Assembly (NCBI RefSeq): GCF_004193775.1
Contig: NC_041011.1
Coordinates: 40,431,167-40,495,166 of the forward strand
From: Glycine soja
Taxonomy: Eukaryota; Streptophyta; Magnoliopsida; Fabales; Fabaceae
Direction of reading: 5' to 3'
DNA length: 64,000 nucleotides
Positions 26,110 through 37,400 of this stretch are shown here, one piece after another. Both the position numbers and the translations under genes were made by a program. How positions within the stretch are numbered: the stretch's first letter is position 1; every line of letters starts with the position of its first letter. The notes under the pieces were generated by a model, which saw only the letters and a list, made by a program, of their open reading frames with translations, was not told the DNA's origin and ran no database searches.

Positions 26110-27064
26110 ATATTATATTATTTTAATACATATAACCGTTAAATCTTATTGATATTCATTGTGTAACTTCAATGTGATATTAAAATTATCTAAAATATAA
26201 TTAATTATTTTATCTTTGAACAAAGAGTCATTTTAGAAAACATAATTTAAAATTAAAAAATATTGTTAACTTTATCATACAATAAATGTTGTAAGATATA
26301 TTTTTACATATAAGTATTTTTATATAAAGGTGAAGCCAATAAGATTAACTATTACATTTTTACAACCTTTTAATTATAATCAATGACTAAATATTATTAA
26401 TTTTATAAATAATTTCATTATTAAATAGCTTTAAATAATACTAGAATTTTATAAAGAACCAAGTGAAAAAAAGCAAGAAACAAACAATATATTATACTTT
26501 TTAATATATAATGATAATAATAATGTCTAGTATTTTATTATATATAATAATAATGTCTTACACAATTTTAATATATATTATTTTAGCGTATATAATATTA
26601 ACAATATTTTTAGTTATTTTGTGAAATATATACTTCAATGTACCTTTTTTTTTTAAAAAAAAAAAGCATAGTCAAATATTATTTAATTTAATATTAATGT
26701 AAAATTATTATTTAAAATTATATAGGGTTAATACATTTAAATTATTATGGATGAACTTAATTAAAAATTATATTTCACATATAAGTTAACTTAATGTTTA
26801 GATTTATTTATTTCACATAAAATTCAATTTTAAAACTTATTCATGTATATATAATAATTTCCTATTAATTTTGTTTGATATGATTCAACAGTATTTTAAT
26901 ATATATAATCCTTAAATCTTGTTGGTATTTATTATATAACTTCAATATGGTATTAAAATAATATAAATATAATACATATTTTTATCACTGAACAAAGAGT
27001 TATTTTAAAATTTATAATTAAAAATTAAAAAATATTTTTAACTTTGTCCTACGATAAATTTTGT

Positions 27065-27090
<26 letters not shown>
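26110..27090. repeat. Dispersed direct repeat pair, ~190 bp each
   Basis: Copies at about 26,115-26,310 and 26,890-27,080 share TTAATA(C/T)ATATAA, TTAAATCTT, TAACTTCAAT, TGGTATTAAAAT-like and GAACAAAGAG sequences, then TTAAAAATTAAAAAATAT-like and AACTTT(A/G)TC blocks. They lie inside the Helitron-like element. Confidence 0.75.

Positions 27091-27098
<8 letters not shown>
27068..27098. repeat. (TA)n microsatellite
   Basis: Short pure TA run after the second copy of the ~190-bp repeat. Confidence 0.93.
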
Positions 27099-27103
<5 letters not shown>

Positions 27104-27547
27104 TATATTTTTTATTTTCATATTGTATTATATTATCTTATAACTTTAAAGTCATGAATTTAATTTAGTATTTTTCCAGAAATATATTTTAAAGTTATTA
27201 ATTATAAAAATAAATAAATTTGTGCATAGATGATAATATTAAATTAATTTAAATTTTTACATTTATTTTATTTAATAATTTTTCTTTCATATTCATTCAA
27301 TATCTAAAATTAAATATTACAAATAATTTAAATTATTATCGGTGTTATTTTGAATTGAATAATACTTTCCAAATCAATAGTTTTACTAACTTGATACATG
27401 ATATTACAAAACTCAGCTTATGTTATTCTTCTTTCAAATTATTAATTTTATTCACCATGATAGATATTAACTTTTATATATTATAAATAGATAAATAGAT
27501 TGTGTAATGATTAGTAAACCCTGTTACCATCATTTTAGGCTAATTAC

Positions 27548-28386
27548 GAGTAAAGTATCAAATTAGTCCCTCATTTATGGAGACGTTGTCAATTTGGTAT
27601 CTGAAATTTAAAAAATATCAAAATGATCATCGACGTGTGATGTGGCACGTTAAGTGTCACATGGAAAATAAGAGTCAATTTTTGTATATAGTGTCAAATT
27701 GATCCCTAATAGTTTTCGGTCTAATTGAAAACGTGATGAATTCTCTCTCACCATTTTCTCCCTCCTATGATTGAAGGATATCGTTCCTGTGCTAGGTCCA
27801 TGTCGATCATTGCTCTTCCAGTGGTGGTGGTGTTGATGGTTGTCGTTCTTCGTCACCCTTCACTATTCATTGACGCAATAAGTGTTTTTGTATGTTTCAC
27901 GTCATCATCATCACCCTCCAGTGTTGATTGACGCAATCGGTGTTTTTCAGAAGAGGTAGCTCTTCTACGACAATAGCAAAGACGATTTGATGTGACGTTT
28001 CCCTTTGTGCTTGAATTAGCAGACATGATAGACCACAAAATAATTGAAGAAGAACTACAAAGATGAAGAAAGATAAATAGGAGAAAAATAAGAATTGAAT
28101 GAGAGTATGAGTAGGAGGAAAAATATCATTTTAGTCCCTTTAATGTCAATTTAGTTCCTCCTTACTTGGAAGTAGAAGAAATGATGTGGAAGTTCTACGT
28201 GTACGTCCAGGTGACACTTAACGTGCCACGTCACATTTACTATGTTGAACGGTGTTAAGAGACTACTAACGACAGGAACTAAACCTTGCAAATGAAATGT
28301 AAAGTTGACGATGATTTTGACCTCTTTTAAATCTCAGGGACCAAATTGACAACGCCTCCAAAAGTGAAAGACTAGTACTTTAGTGG
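27548..28386 (-). mobile_element. MULE-like element with long TIRs and a GRF-finger-like relic
   Basis: The left arm (TAAAGTATCAAATTAGTCCC, GGAGACGTTGTCAATTTGGT, GATGTGGCACGTTAAGTGTC) matches the reverse complement of the right arm (TAAAGTACTAGTCTTTCACT, GGAGGCGTTGTCAATTTGGT, GACGTGGCACGTTAAGTGTC), with a shifted spacing. Possible 9-bp flanks are GCTAATTAC (27539-27547) and ATTAATTAC (28387-28395), agreeing at 7 positions. Inside, a minus-strand frame at 28038-27853 reads MSANSSTKGN, then NRLCYCRRRA. This recalls the start of a GRF-type zinc finger (small Ser-rich leader, then CxC) but stops short of the full finger. The likely origin is a non-autonomous element carrying a gene relic. Confidence 0.75.
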
Positions 28387-31082
28387 ATTAATTACCTATC
28401 ATTTGTGAAACTGGTTCACATAAGACTATTAAGATCCTGAAATGTTTTAAAGAGAATTTTATGAGGGAGGACATCGAATATGTGCCTGCTGGATCCCCTT
28501 GACACTTTGTTCTTCTGGAACTTTTATTCTTTTCTTCCCCTCTCCTCGCAGTGTCCTTGTTGCTGCATCAATTTCCCTTTATATCTTTCTGGCCTATGTT
28601 CTGGCTTCTCATTCTATCCTATCTGCCGCTGTCGATGACCATTAGCTAGTGATTAGGTTAATGGTTATTGATTAGCTTCTTAATTTCTTCATTGATTGAT
28701 CGTCCTCAAGCTGTTAATAAGAGATCAAGTTTGCAGCCCTTACATACAGTTCTCTCCAAAGTACCCTTTGTTTCAAAATCTATGATTTGTAGGGCACTCC
28801 TATAGAGAAATACATACAATAATTCTGCAAACTCTCTGGCTCATCTAACATGCTTAATTTCAGATGGGGATTCATGGATCAAACTTGACTGAAGAACAAC
28901 TTGAGACACATACTATAGCAGTATGGAGAGAGACACAAGAATGCAGAACTGATAGTAATGGGAGAACATACCCACAACATATGGTTCATGTAAGTGCTCC
29001 TGAGCGTTGTGACAAAATTTCCACACATTAAATTAATCAGGGATTCCCCAACATGATTGATGAATATTAAATTCATACATAGATAGATTAAATGTGATTT
29101 CAACATTATGTCTTGAAGATGTTGCTTATTAGCCATGTACTTCATGCTGATCTTGATTTCTTGTTATGTTTATCTTTCGTGATTGTATAGTATTTTATGC
29201 TATGTTTATATTTATTCTGTAGGCTGGGCCCCTTGAGTGTCTAAAAGATGTTGTTTTAAAAATTTTGTAAAACAAAGTGGCAACAGTTCCTATTATCCAT
29301 TCTTCAGAGGATGATTCATTTCCTCAGCTGCTACACCTTGTTTCCCTCTCAGAAATACTAAAATGTAAGCTTCTAGATTTATTGACTAAGCATAAATTGT
29401 TTGGAACTAATGTATGGACTTAATTCTCAGGTATATACAGGCATTTTGAGCACTCTTCTCATTGCTTGCCCATTCTTCAGCTACCAATTGATTCAATACC
29501 TGTAGGTACATGGGTATCAAAAGTCGGGTAATCCAATAAAAAGCCACTTGCTATGCTAAGGCCAAATGCTTCTCTTGGTGATGCTTTGTCTCTGTTGATT
29601 CAAGATGAGCGTTCTTCTCTTTCTAAGTTGTGGTCAAGTCTTTTGTTCTGGCTAGACGTAAAATGGTCCTTAAGTTTGTTGCTGCAAGTTGCAGTTCTTT
29701 TTCCTTCTCAATAAAAGGAATTCTTTCAAAGCCTTATGTTAAACAATGTGTATCACTTAAGGAAGAGAACAGAAAATTGAAGGATAGATTCTTGGATAGG
29801 TACATATGATGCACCATTCATTTATGCACTGAATGTCTGAACTTATAGAAACAAGTAGTGAGTTGGTCAAAACTGCATGATGAGACTCAAATTTGAAAAT
29901 GTCAAATCAATTGTATGTTTTTGTTAATCCAGCATGGCAAAGAAAATGATATACCATTTCTACCTCAGTATTTGCAAAATTGGAGTGTTTCTTTCTTTGA
30001 TACATGAATAATTTCCCCCTTTGCAATGGGAACTTAGAACTTCATAATTCTGGATTTATTACATAGTAGTGTGGTATTCATGTTAGAACTTAGAGGCAAA
30101 TCATATTCATATTAATTATTCTATAACTCATTTTTGCAGCTGAAGTTAGCTCAATACCGATTGTGGACAATAATGATTCATTACTTGATATAAATTCAAG
30201 AAGGTAGGAACTCTCTTTCTCCTGTGTCCACATGTGTGTGATTCTCATTTTTATACTTAAAAAGGGGGAGAAGATGTTCCTCAAGCATATGTGTCTATGT
30301 GATATGTATTGATTTTTCTTTTCAGAGATATTATTGCATTGGTTAAAGATAAAGTGTATGCAAGGATAAGTCTGAGTGGGTTTAGTATCCATCAGGTAAT
30401 TCCTCTCTCTCTCTCTCTAGTTTGTGGGGCTCTGTATTGGTAACTTATCCTGAAATATTGTGCTGATTAGAGGAAACTTGTAACAATAGTAAACCAATAG
30501 TATTGCACAAATAGGAAATGAAAAGCTAATTAATGTAGTTTTTTTTTGGTTATGATGCCTCAACTGTGTAGCATGCAATAATCTTTTAGGTTAAATAAAA
30601 TTTTAGTCACTATCTATGGTTTCACTCATTTTCAATTTTGTTTCTATAATTTTTTTCCCTTTTCAAATTGGTCCACATACTTACAAATGCTAAAAAAATA
30701 GCCCCGATGATCAACTCCTATTAAGATGTCCCTCATTGGCTAGGAATATGTTCAAAATCCTCCTTATAAGACAGGTAATCCTCCCTTCTTGAGCTGTTTT
30801 TTGGAGTTGAGTTGACCAATTTATTTCTTAGTATATGGTATTAGAGCCTATCCAATCCTAATATTGGGCACTCATCAATTAGATAACTCTGGTAGTGTTT
30901 CTTTGTGGAGTAAGTGATCCTTTATATGTGCTAAAATGTCTACTAGGTTCTTCATTTCAGTAGATGCACCACGCTAGTAAGTTATCTTTTTTGAGTATGT
31001 GCTCCTTTAGAGGCTCTTATTTATATGTATAATGTAACCAACGTAAATGACTTTTGTAATCAATACCAAGTGTTGTTGTTAG

Positions 31083-31188
31083 GAGCAGAGGGGAGGGGAA
31101 GAAAACTACACTACTTGGTTTCGAGGACCAAGACCGAGCAGAGGGGAGGGGAAGAAAACTACACTACTTGGTTTCGAGGACCAAGACC
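31083..31188. repeat. 53-bp tandem duplication inside solo LTR
   Basis: Two identical 53-bp copies (31083-31135, 31136-31188) starting GAGCAGAGGGGAGGGGAAGA and ending GAGGACCAAGACC. The identity suggests a recent slippage or unequal exchange. Confidence 0.97.
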
Positions 31189-31280
31189 TCCTTACAAACT
31201 AATTTTCTAAATTCTTCTCTTTCCGCCTTATTCATTGATTCTTAGAGCTTTTATACACAATTGCATGTCTATATTCTCAC

Positions 31281-31366
31281 TACAATAACCGCTATAATAA
31301 TCACTACAATAACCGCTATAATAACCACTACAATAACCGCACCCCACTACAATAACCGCTACTAGA
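31281..31366. repeat. CTACAATAACCG minisatellite
   Basis: About seven short degenerate units around (A)CTACAATAACCGC / TATAATAACC inside the solo LTR. Confidence 0.9.
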
Positions 31367-31789
31367 ATGATAACTACCCCTATGACAGGTTTCCATGGCA
31401 GAGCATCTTCTTCCTAACAGTTGTTTGATTTCATTTGTCAGCAAAAGTTGAATCTACATATTTTTGCACTTTATGGTTGTAGGCATTGCTTTTGGGACGA
31501 GATGCTAGATTTTCTTGCAGGCTTCACAATGGACCGAGATGTCATATGTGTTTGAGGTCTGATTCATTGCACAAAGAGCGCTTGGCAAATCCTGGTATTT
31601 CTTCTATTCTAGCAATCTCCTTCCCCTTTCTTGGCAGAAAAAGAAGAAAAAAACCAATAAATATTCGGTGACCGATTTTCTTCTCTTTACATTACAGGTG
31701 TTAGACAGCTTGTGGTCATAGAGGCTGGCAGCAGGCTTGTGGAAGGTATCATTTCTATAGGCAACGTGTTCAGGATCTTGTTAAGTTAG

Positions 31790-34419
31790 TTGGGAATATA
31801 TGGCTATCATTTTGCATGAAGGGAATTGCAGGGGTAGCCCTGGAAAAGACTTGTGTTCTATGAAAACAAGTTATCTGAGTTATTGCCCTGCCATCATGGC
31901 CAGCCTGCTTTTTATATATAGGATAGAAATTGTAGAGAGAAAAGTCTGTAAATTGAGAGATTAGTTTTTTCTCCTTTAAACAACTTGATGATATCATGAT
32001 TTTCTCCTTTGTGCCGGCACAAATGCAATATTTGTGTCCTGTGCTAACAGAAGAAATCAAGGAGGAAAAAAAGAATGGACTTGATAGGGTAATGCGGCAC
32101 ACCGTTGGTTGGTTGGAATAGTAAAAGGTATTTTGGGTTCCATTATGATTCTAGTTTTCTCTTAGGACTGGCGAGTTCATGACTTCATGTTGCTGTACTT
32201 GCATTTGAATGAATTCGTCTTTTCCTAATGCATCACTTGCCTGGCCTGCCAAGGCAAATGGATAGGACCATAATGCTAGTTAAACATGATAGTTAATATA
32301 TTTATTATCCATTAATACTTTTGAAAACTTTTAATCCATTTGATATCTATTTTAAGTAAACATTCAATTCATCTGTTAAGAGTTTCTAATGCATGGATAT
32401 ATCACACATTCATTTAATGTACAGTCATATTTTAAATTTTATTGAGTTTCTCAAATTCATGTTTTTCTCCAAAAATTCATTCTTTTATAAAAACTCTAAA
32501 AAATAATTCTATACTTTAGTTAATATTTTGCTATTTATGGTTTTCATTTGAATAATATTCATTATTTTTATTTTGAGTAAAAGTTACAATTAATGATACT
32601 TAAAATATTTTGCCACATTTTATTTGCCCGCGAGGCATTGAATTGTACGTCGGAGTCGTATAACTAAAGAAAGACCATGAAAAGTTTATAATGTATGTGT
32701 TTAATTTTTCGAGTCTTTTGTAGTATCACTAAAAATTTTTTTTATATCATTCTCACGTTTGCATAAAATAATAACTTTAGTGAAAATTTTGAAAGGTTTG
32801 TAAATTTACTTGATATGAAAATGTAATGTTGTTTAAGGTTTAGATAAGTTGAAAGAGCTATCATAAAGTCTATATATGCAATGTTAATTAAAAAGTTGAT
32901 TTGGTCAGTATTGAGATTGTTTAGACTTCGGATGAAATGAATTTGAAAGAATGTGATAACGTGTATATAGAAAATTGATTAATGTATTTTCTACTAAGAA
33001 TTCAAAGGGAGTTTAAATATGATATTTTTTTATTGTATTTTACTTCCTATACGATATAATTTTATTTTTACTCGATTGAAGGCATTCAACTTAAATAATA
33101 TTATTCAATTAAAATAATACAATTATCATCTCTCTAGAGTAGGTCAAGGGATACTTATATGTTAGAACATATTATCCATCTTGGTTCAAATATTATAAGA
33201 TATCTTTTTTTTAATTTATAAGAATTAAAGACAAATAAAAATTCATAATTCGTATAACTTGTTCGACAGTTAGACACGCTAATAAATGTTACAAGATATT
33301 TGTATCATGCGCTTAATTACAAAAGCTAACAGACAACATTAAAAGCCACCAATAGACGAAAAATATTTGAATTTAATTTCTAAACTATTTTAATTAGATT
33401 TTTTCAGAAAAAAATATAAATTATATTAAATAAGGACACAACTGGGAGTCCTAAACCATTCACAAGATTACAGGAAAGCTGCCCAAAGATAGCCAATGGT
33501 TACCAAGTATTAACATAAGAAAAATAAATAAATTGTAACCAGGGGCAAACAGCTAGCCATAAATGGCCTTAACAATACAACGTAACCCACTCCCCCAAAT
33601 ATTTGGTAAATTAGATTTTACTTTAGCAGAAAAAAGATTTGGTAAATTTTGAATTTAGAATTAAGAAAAAAAAAGTTAAATATTTGACAGGTATTGATAT
33701 TCAAAAGGTTGTTAAATAGCAAGATAATCTATTAAATATTTGAAATTTGATTCATAAAACATCAAGGCACTAATGTGTGCAAAAGCTTCCAGTCACATTT
33801 TGATTTTTAATAAAAATTTCAATTGATGCATTTTAATCAACTAAGGACATGTTTGGTTACAATCCAACAATTGATGAAGCTGAATGAAAATTGTATTTCA
33901 TCTATATCTTTATATATACCAACCCAACTCCCCAAGTATATCCTTAATTGACAACCAAAGGTTTATTATTTCTCCACTACAAAGAAATAGATTTTATAAT
34001 AACTTTTTTCACACAGTAAAAAAATATACTGTCAACGTGCTTAGAATACCCAATTATCTACAACCCAAGCTTTGTCATCTCTCTCTCAAAGACAGATAAG
34101 AAACAAAAAATAACCTTTAGTGCTTTTTATTAATTTTTGAATCATCAAAATATTAAATAATCATTTTTATTAAGTACCACCATTTGACACCAGAGATAAA
34201 AAAAGACACGGTAGTGAATTACATGATTTCTAATACCACCGTTTGACCCTATCGGTGTGGAGTAAAAGAAATAAATTATTGTACCTCTCAATAAAGACAT
34301 TACAAGGTAGGCGACGAGCCCGTATGTGATCTGAAGTTCTGAACTAATAGTTCAGCTTCAGCATCATATGTACAGCAGCAGCTACATTAGAGAGAGATCT
34401 GCAGAAGAAAAGATGTAAG
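31790..34419. other. Intergenic region between SNF4 pseudogene and ALWAYS EARLY gene
   Basis: Contains the presumed 3' UTR relic of the SNF4 copy (a chance minus-strand frame at 31,770-32,102 overlaps it) and AT-rich DNA with no recognised gene. The last ~150 bases before 34,420 are likely the ALWAYS EARLY 3' UTR. Confidence 0.5.
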
Positions 34420-37400
34420 TCAAGTAGGGATGAGAGCTAACATCTGCGTTTTGATTCTTCCCATGCACATTTGAATTTCTCTATAAATAGGAAGGTTTTG
34501 AGAACAGCATGGATGCAGACTGGTAACGGCAGAATCTAATATCTGAGCCACATCAGCTGGAGGGTATTGCCGTTCAGTACAAGTCTGGAAGTTAAAAGAA
34601 CATTAATTTTTGGTTAGCAAGATTTGTTCAATAAACTTAAAGAAAAAAAAAAAAAAAAAAGGAGAGGATATTTCTGACATGCTTTATAGTGAAAAACACA
34701 CTTGGGCCAAATCAATAAGTACATGCAAAATAATCAGAATAATGAATTGAGAACTCAATTTATTAGGAGAAAAAAACCAAGAAATTCTAATTTTATTCAC
34801 TTAGTCACAACGAATTTAGGCTACAGGACAGTGAAACGGATTTATTGTTTAGTAGTTTCCAACAAATGGAAACCAATGTAGGCTGCATTCTCAAGATGGC
34901 GGAGGGGAACTAAAACGTGATTATAAACATCTATTAGTTAGTTGAAAGGCAAGATGCAGACAAAAAAAACCTAGATTTGCAATTCAGAACTTGTTGCTAG
35001 AACTTAAAAGAGCATAAAAGGAACTCATTATGTTTACAATCACCCAGGGGAAATTACCTGAATCATGATTAATGTAGCAACACACGATGTGATAAGATCT
35101 GATGGAAGTTCAGTATCAAATTTGTCAGAACAATTATGTGGTTTTGGAAGCGATGGATCATTAAGTATAGGTTCTGATACACCGCTAGTTGAATGATTAA
35201 GATGATAAAAACTGCCATTCGCGTTCACTTGCTCTTGAGACCTGATCACGGGTAACCTAGACTGGGAGGCTAACTGCTGATGATTTATAGAATCCAATGC
35301 TTGCCCAATCTTTATGAAAGCATCTTCACCTTCCTTTGCCAAAGACAATGCCTGAATTATCGCATCAAAAAGTGCCAAAAGTTCTCAAAGGTTAGAGCTT
35401 GAGATATTTTAAGATAATACAGTGCTGGATCAAGAACAGTGGAGAGAAAACAAGTACAAAAAACCACTTTATGTAACTGCAAAAGCAGGGGAGGGAGAGG
35501 TGGGGTCAGAAGATGATCAATAGACCATCCATACCTGAAATGCAGCATCTACCATTGCATGTGCCCTTAGCCTGGATCCTTTAATAACTTGAACAACAGT
35601 TGACCCTAACTCTTGTGTCAGAGAACTATCCAACATACTGGGAAGATCATCATGAACATTGAAACTTGCTTGTGGCTTCATCCAGGATGGCAGAGAGTTT
35701 CCTCTGTAAGTATTGCGTTGCCTCAGTTGTAGCATAGCATCAGAAACCTGAAAATTACAACCGATCATATTTTGTTCAAGATTAACATAGAATGTTGTAA
35801 TGAAATAAATAAATAATCCATTGGAAGCCACATGCCTGTCCACTGGCTTCCTTTAGCTGTAACAGTACCGTCGCATAATGCTTCTTGAAAACCTCAGAAT
35901 CTTTTAAGCAGTCTATGCCATTTTTGTTTTCCAATATGTCGCTATTTGCACTTCGAAGCTCCATCAACAATGTCTCCTGTAAGAGCAGCCCAAAAAGTAG
36001 GTGCAAGACCACCCACAGCAAGGTAAATAATGCAATTAGTATTTAGAAAATAAGTAAAGCACAAGCATACATGAAAACAGAAGTTAAACAGTTTCCAAAA
36101 AGAACTGCACAAAAGTATTAAATTGTGCACGTGAAAAACTATAAACCTTTTTATCTAGAGCATGCTTTAGTTCAGAAACTGCCTGTATGTCAGCTTCCTT
36201 AGCTTGATGGTGTGTTACTTTACATGGTTGAGCACAACCTGCTTGTGCACAGAGATTATCAACGGTAGCAACCTTTGCCTGGGCATCGACATAATTAACA
36301 CCAATGTAAGAAGATTTTAACAATTGAGATAAAAACTTTTAGAACAAATAATAATTCAAAGTTTCTAGCATCAGCGTTTCACTAGTGGTAGTAGAAATCT
36401 GAATTACTAATCCATGCAAAAGGGATGTAAAATTCAGAAAACCACTATGACAGCTTTAACGTGAATTCCTTCAGCTAATTTTCCTAGGTTGAGAAAACTG
36501 GGTAGTTAAATTCATCCAGCTAACCATATCAGTGCAAAACAGTGGTAATATATGTGAATGTTTGTCCACTAGTCAAAAGACAGAAAGAAAACCTATGTCA
36601 ATCATTAAAAGTACTAATTATGAAGCTCGACAGATAACTGTTCAAGCTTATTTTATGTCAGGAAAAAAGGACAGAAAAATATTTAACTTCCAATGAAAAA
36701 ATTAGGAGTTGAATTTTTTTTTATGCTGACCATGGTATTGGGATGAAGTAGCCCCCGCCAGGAGTAGTGATTAATCTTTGTCGGGGACCATGAGTGCATA
36801 GAAGATGAGTATTTCCCTCTCAACACGGTTTAATCCAAACCTAAGAACCGATCATGATTCGAATCCTAGACCACTTAATTAAGAGGCACAAGCCGCTACC
36901 ACTTGTGCCAATTGTTGTTGGTATTAAGAGTTTAATTTTGATCAACTATTGATTTAAATATTTTTCACATTTTACACTAATCAAATCATGTGTTAACACA
37001 TCATTAATTTAACTTTTCAAGTAGGCAAGTTGCTATTACTATAGTCAAACTTCTTTAATGAAGTGACAATACATGACAGATAGTAGAATCAAATTAAATC
37101 TAAATTATAATGTCATGTAGAGATGGAATGTATAAAATAAAAATGTAAGCACCAAATTAAGGCATAATATTAGTATATTGATACTTGTTAGCAATCTAAC
37201 TTTTTCCATGCATTACTAAATCACTTGGGGTATGTACCTTCACGGGTGAGGAATGATTCATTTCGCACCCCCCAAAATTTGAATTTCCACTAATTTGTGG
37301 CTCTTTATTCATGAAAGAGGATATTGGGGAACCAATATGCCTCCTCAGAGCTTCTGGCATATTATCTGATGAATTCAAAGGCATGCAATCAATGTCCTGA

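Larger units (their letters stand above)
24057..27499 (-). mobile_element. Helitron-like non-autonomous element
   Basis: Read on the minus strand, the element ends CCCGTGCATTGCACGGG (a perfect hairpin), then ATCAAAGTCTAG, then T. This is the Helitron 3' pattern of a hairpin about 10 bases before CTRR inserted in front of T. On the other side the minus strand begins TCTATTTATCTATTTATAAT directly after an A, fitting the 5' TC end and A/T target. No target duplication is expected. The ~3.4-kb interior is extremely AT-rich, has no Rep/helicase frame and contains internal duplications. The 3' end is well supported; the 5' end is tentative. It sits in the third retained intron of the SNF4 pseudogene. 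Confidence 0.6.
31077..31419. mobile_element. Solo LTR in SNF4 pseudogene intron
   Basis: The 343-bp unit begins TGTTAGGA and ends TCCTAACA, a perfect inverted terminus typical of LTRs. It is flanked on both sides by GTTGT (31072-31076 and 31420-31424), an exact 5-bp target duplication. No internal retroelement sequence, primer site or second LTR is present, so it is a solo LTR left by recombination. Inside are a 53-bp tandem duplication and a short minisatellite. The superfamily is not determined. Confidence 0.88.
23416..31789 (+). pseudogene. SNF4: SNF4-like SnRK1 beta-gamma subunit pseudogene
   Basis: Plus-strand exons are 23416-23452, 23567-23626 (DITLPVKQAFHALYRE), 23744-23833 ([20 protein letters not shown]), 28864-28989 (GIHGSNLTEEQLETHTIAVW), 29223-29364, 29431-29604, 30140-30203 (EVSSIPIVDNNDSLLDINSR), 30326-30395, 31483-31594 ([12 protein letters not shown]) and 31698-31789 (VRQLVVIEAGSRLVEGIISI). 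They follow the CBS-domain part of the plant sucrose-nonfermenting-4-like energy sensor. Lesions are TAA at 29268-29270 (after LKIL, Gln expected), TAA after VSKVG in exon 29431-29604 (Glu expected), a donor AT instead of GT at 29605, and loss of two codons before ERLANPG. The N-terminal carbohydrate-binding module exons are missing. Introns carry three mobile elements. Remaining exons show that decay came after a once normal gene structure. Confidence 0.88.

Noticed and set aside
31281..31366. Regularly spaced short repeats resembling a CRISPR array
   Set aside because: Units are adjacent and degenerate without unique spacers, in plant DNA inside an LTR; it is a minisatellite.
31770..32102. 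110-codon minus-strand frame
   Set aside because: Antisense of the SNF4 pseudogene end and its 3' region; no domain.
36717..36927. Intact tRNA gene on the minus strand
   Set aside because: A- and B-boxes are present but acceptor and anticodon stems do not form, and it has an A tail and target duplication; a SINE fits better.
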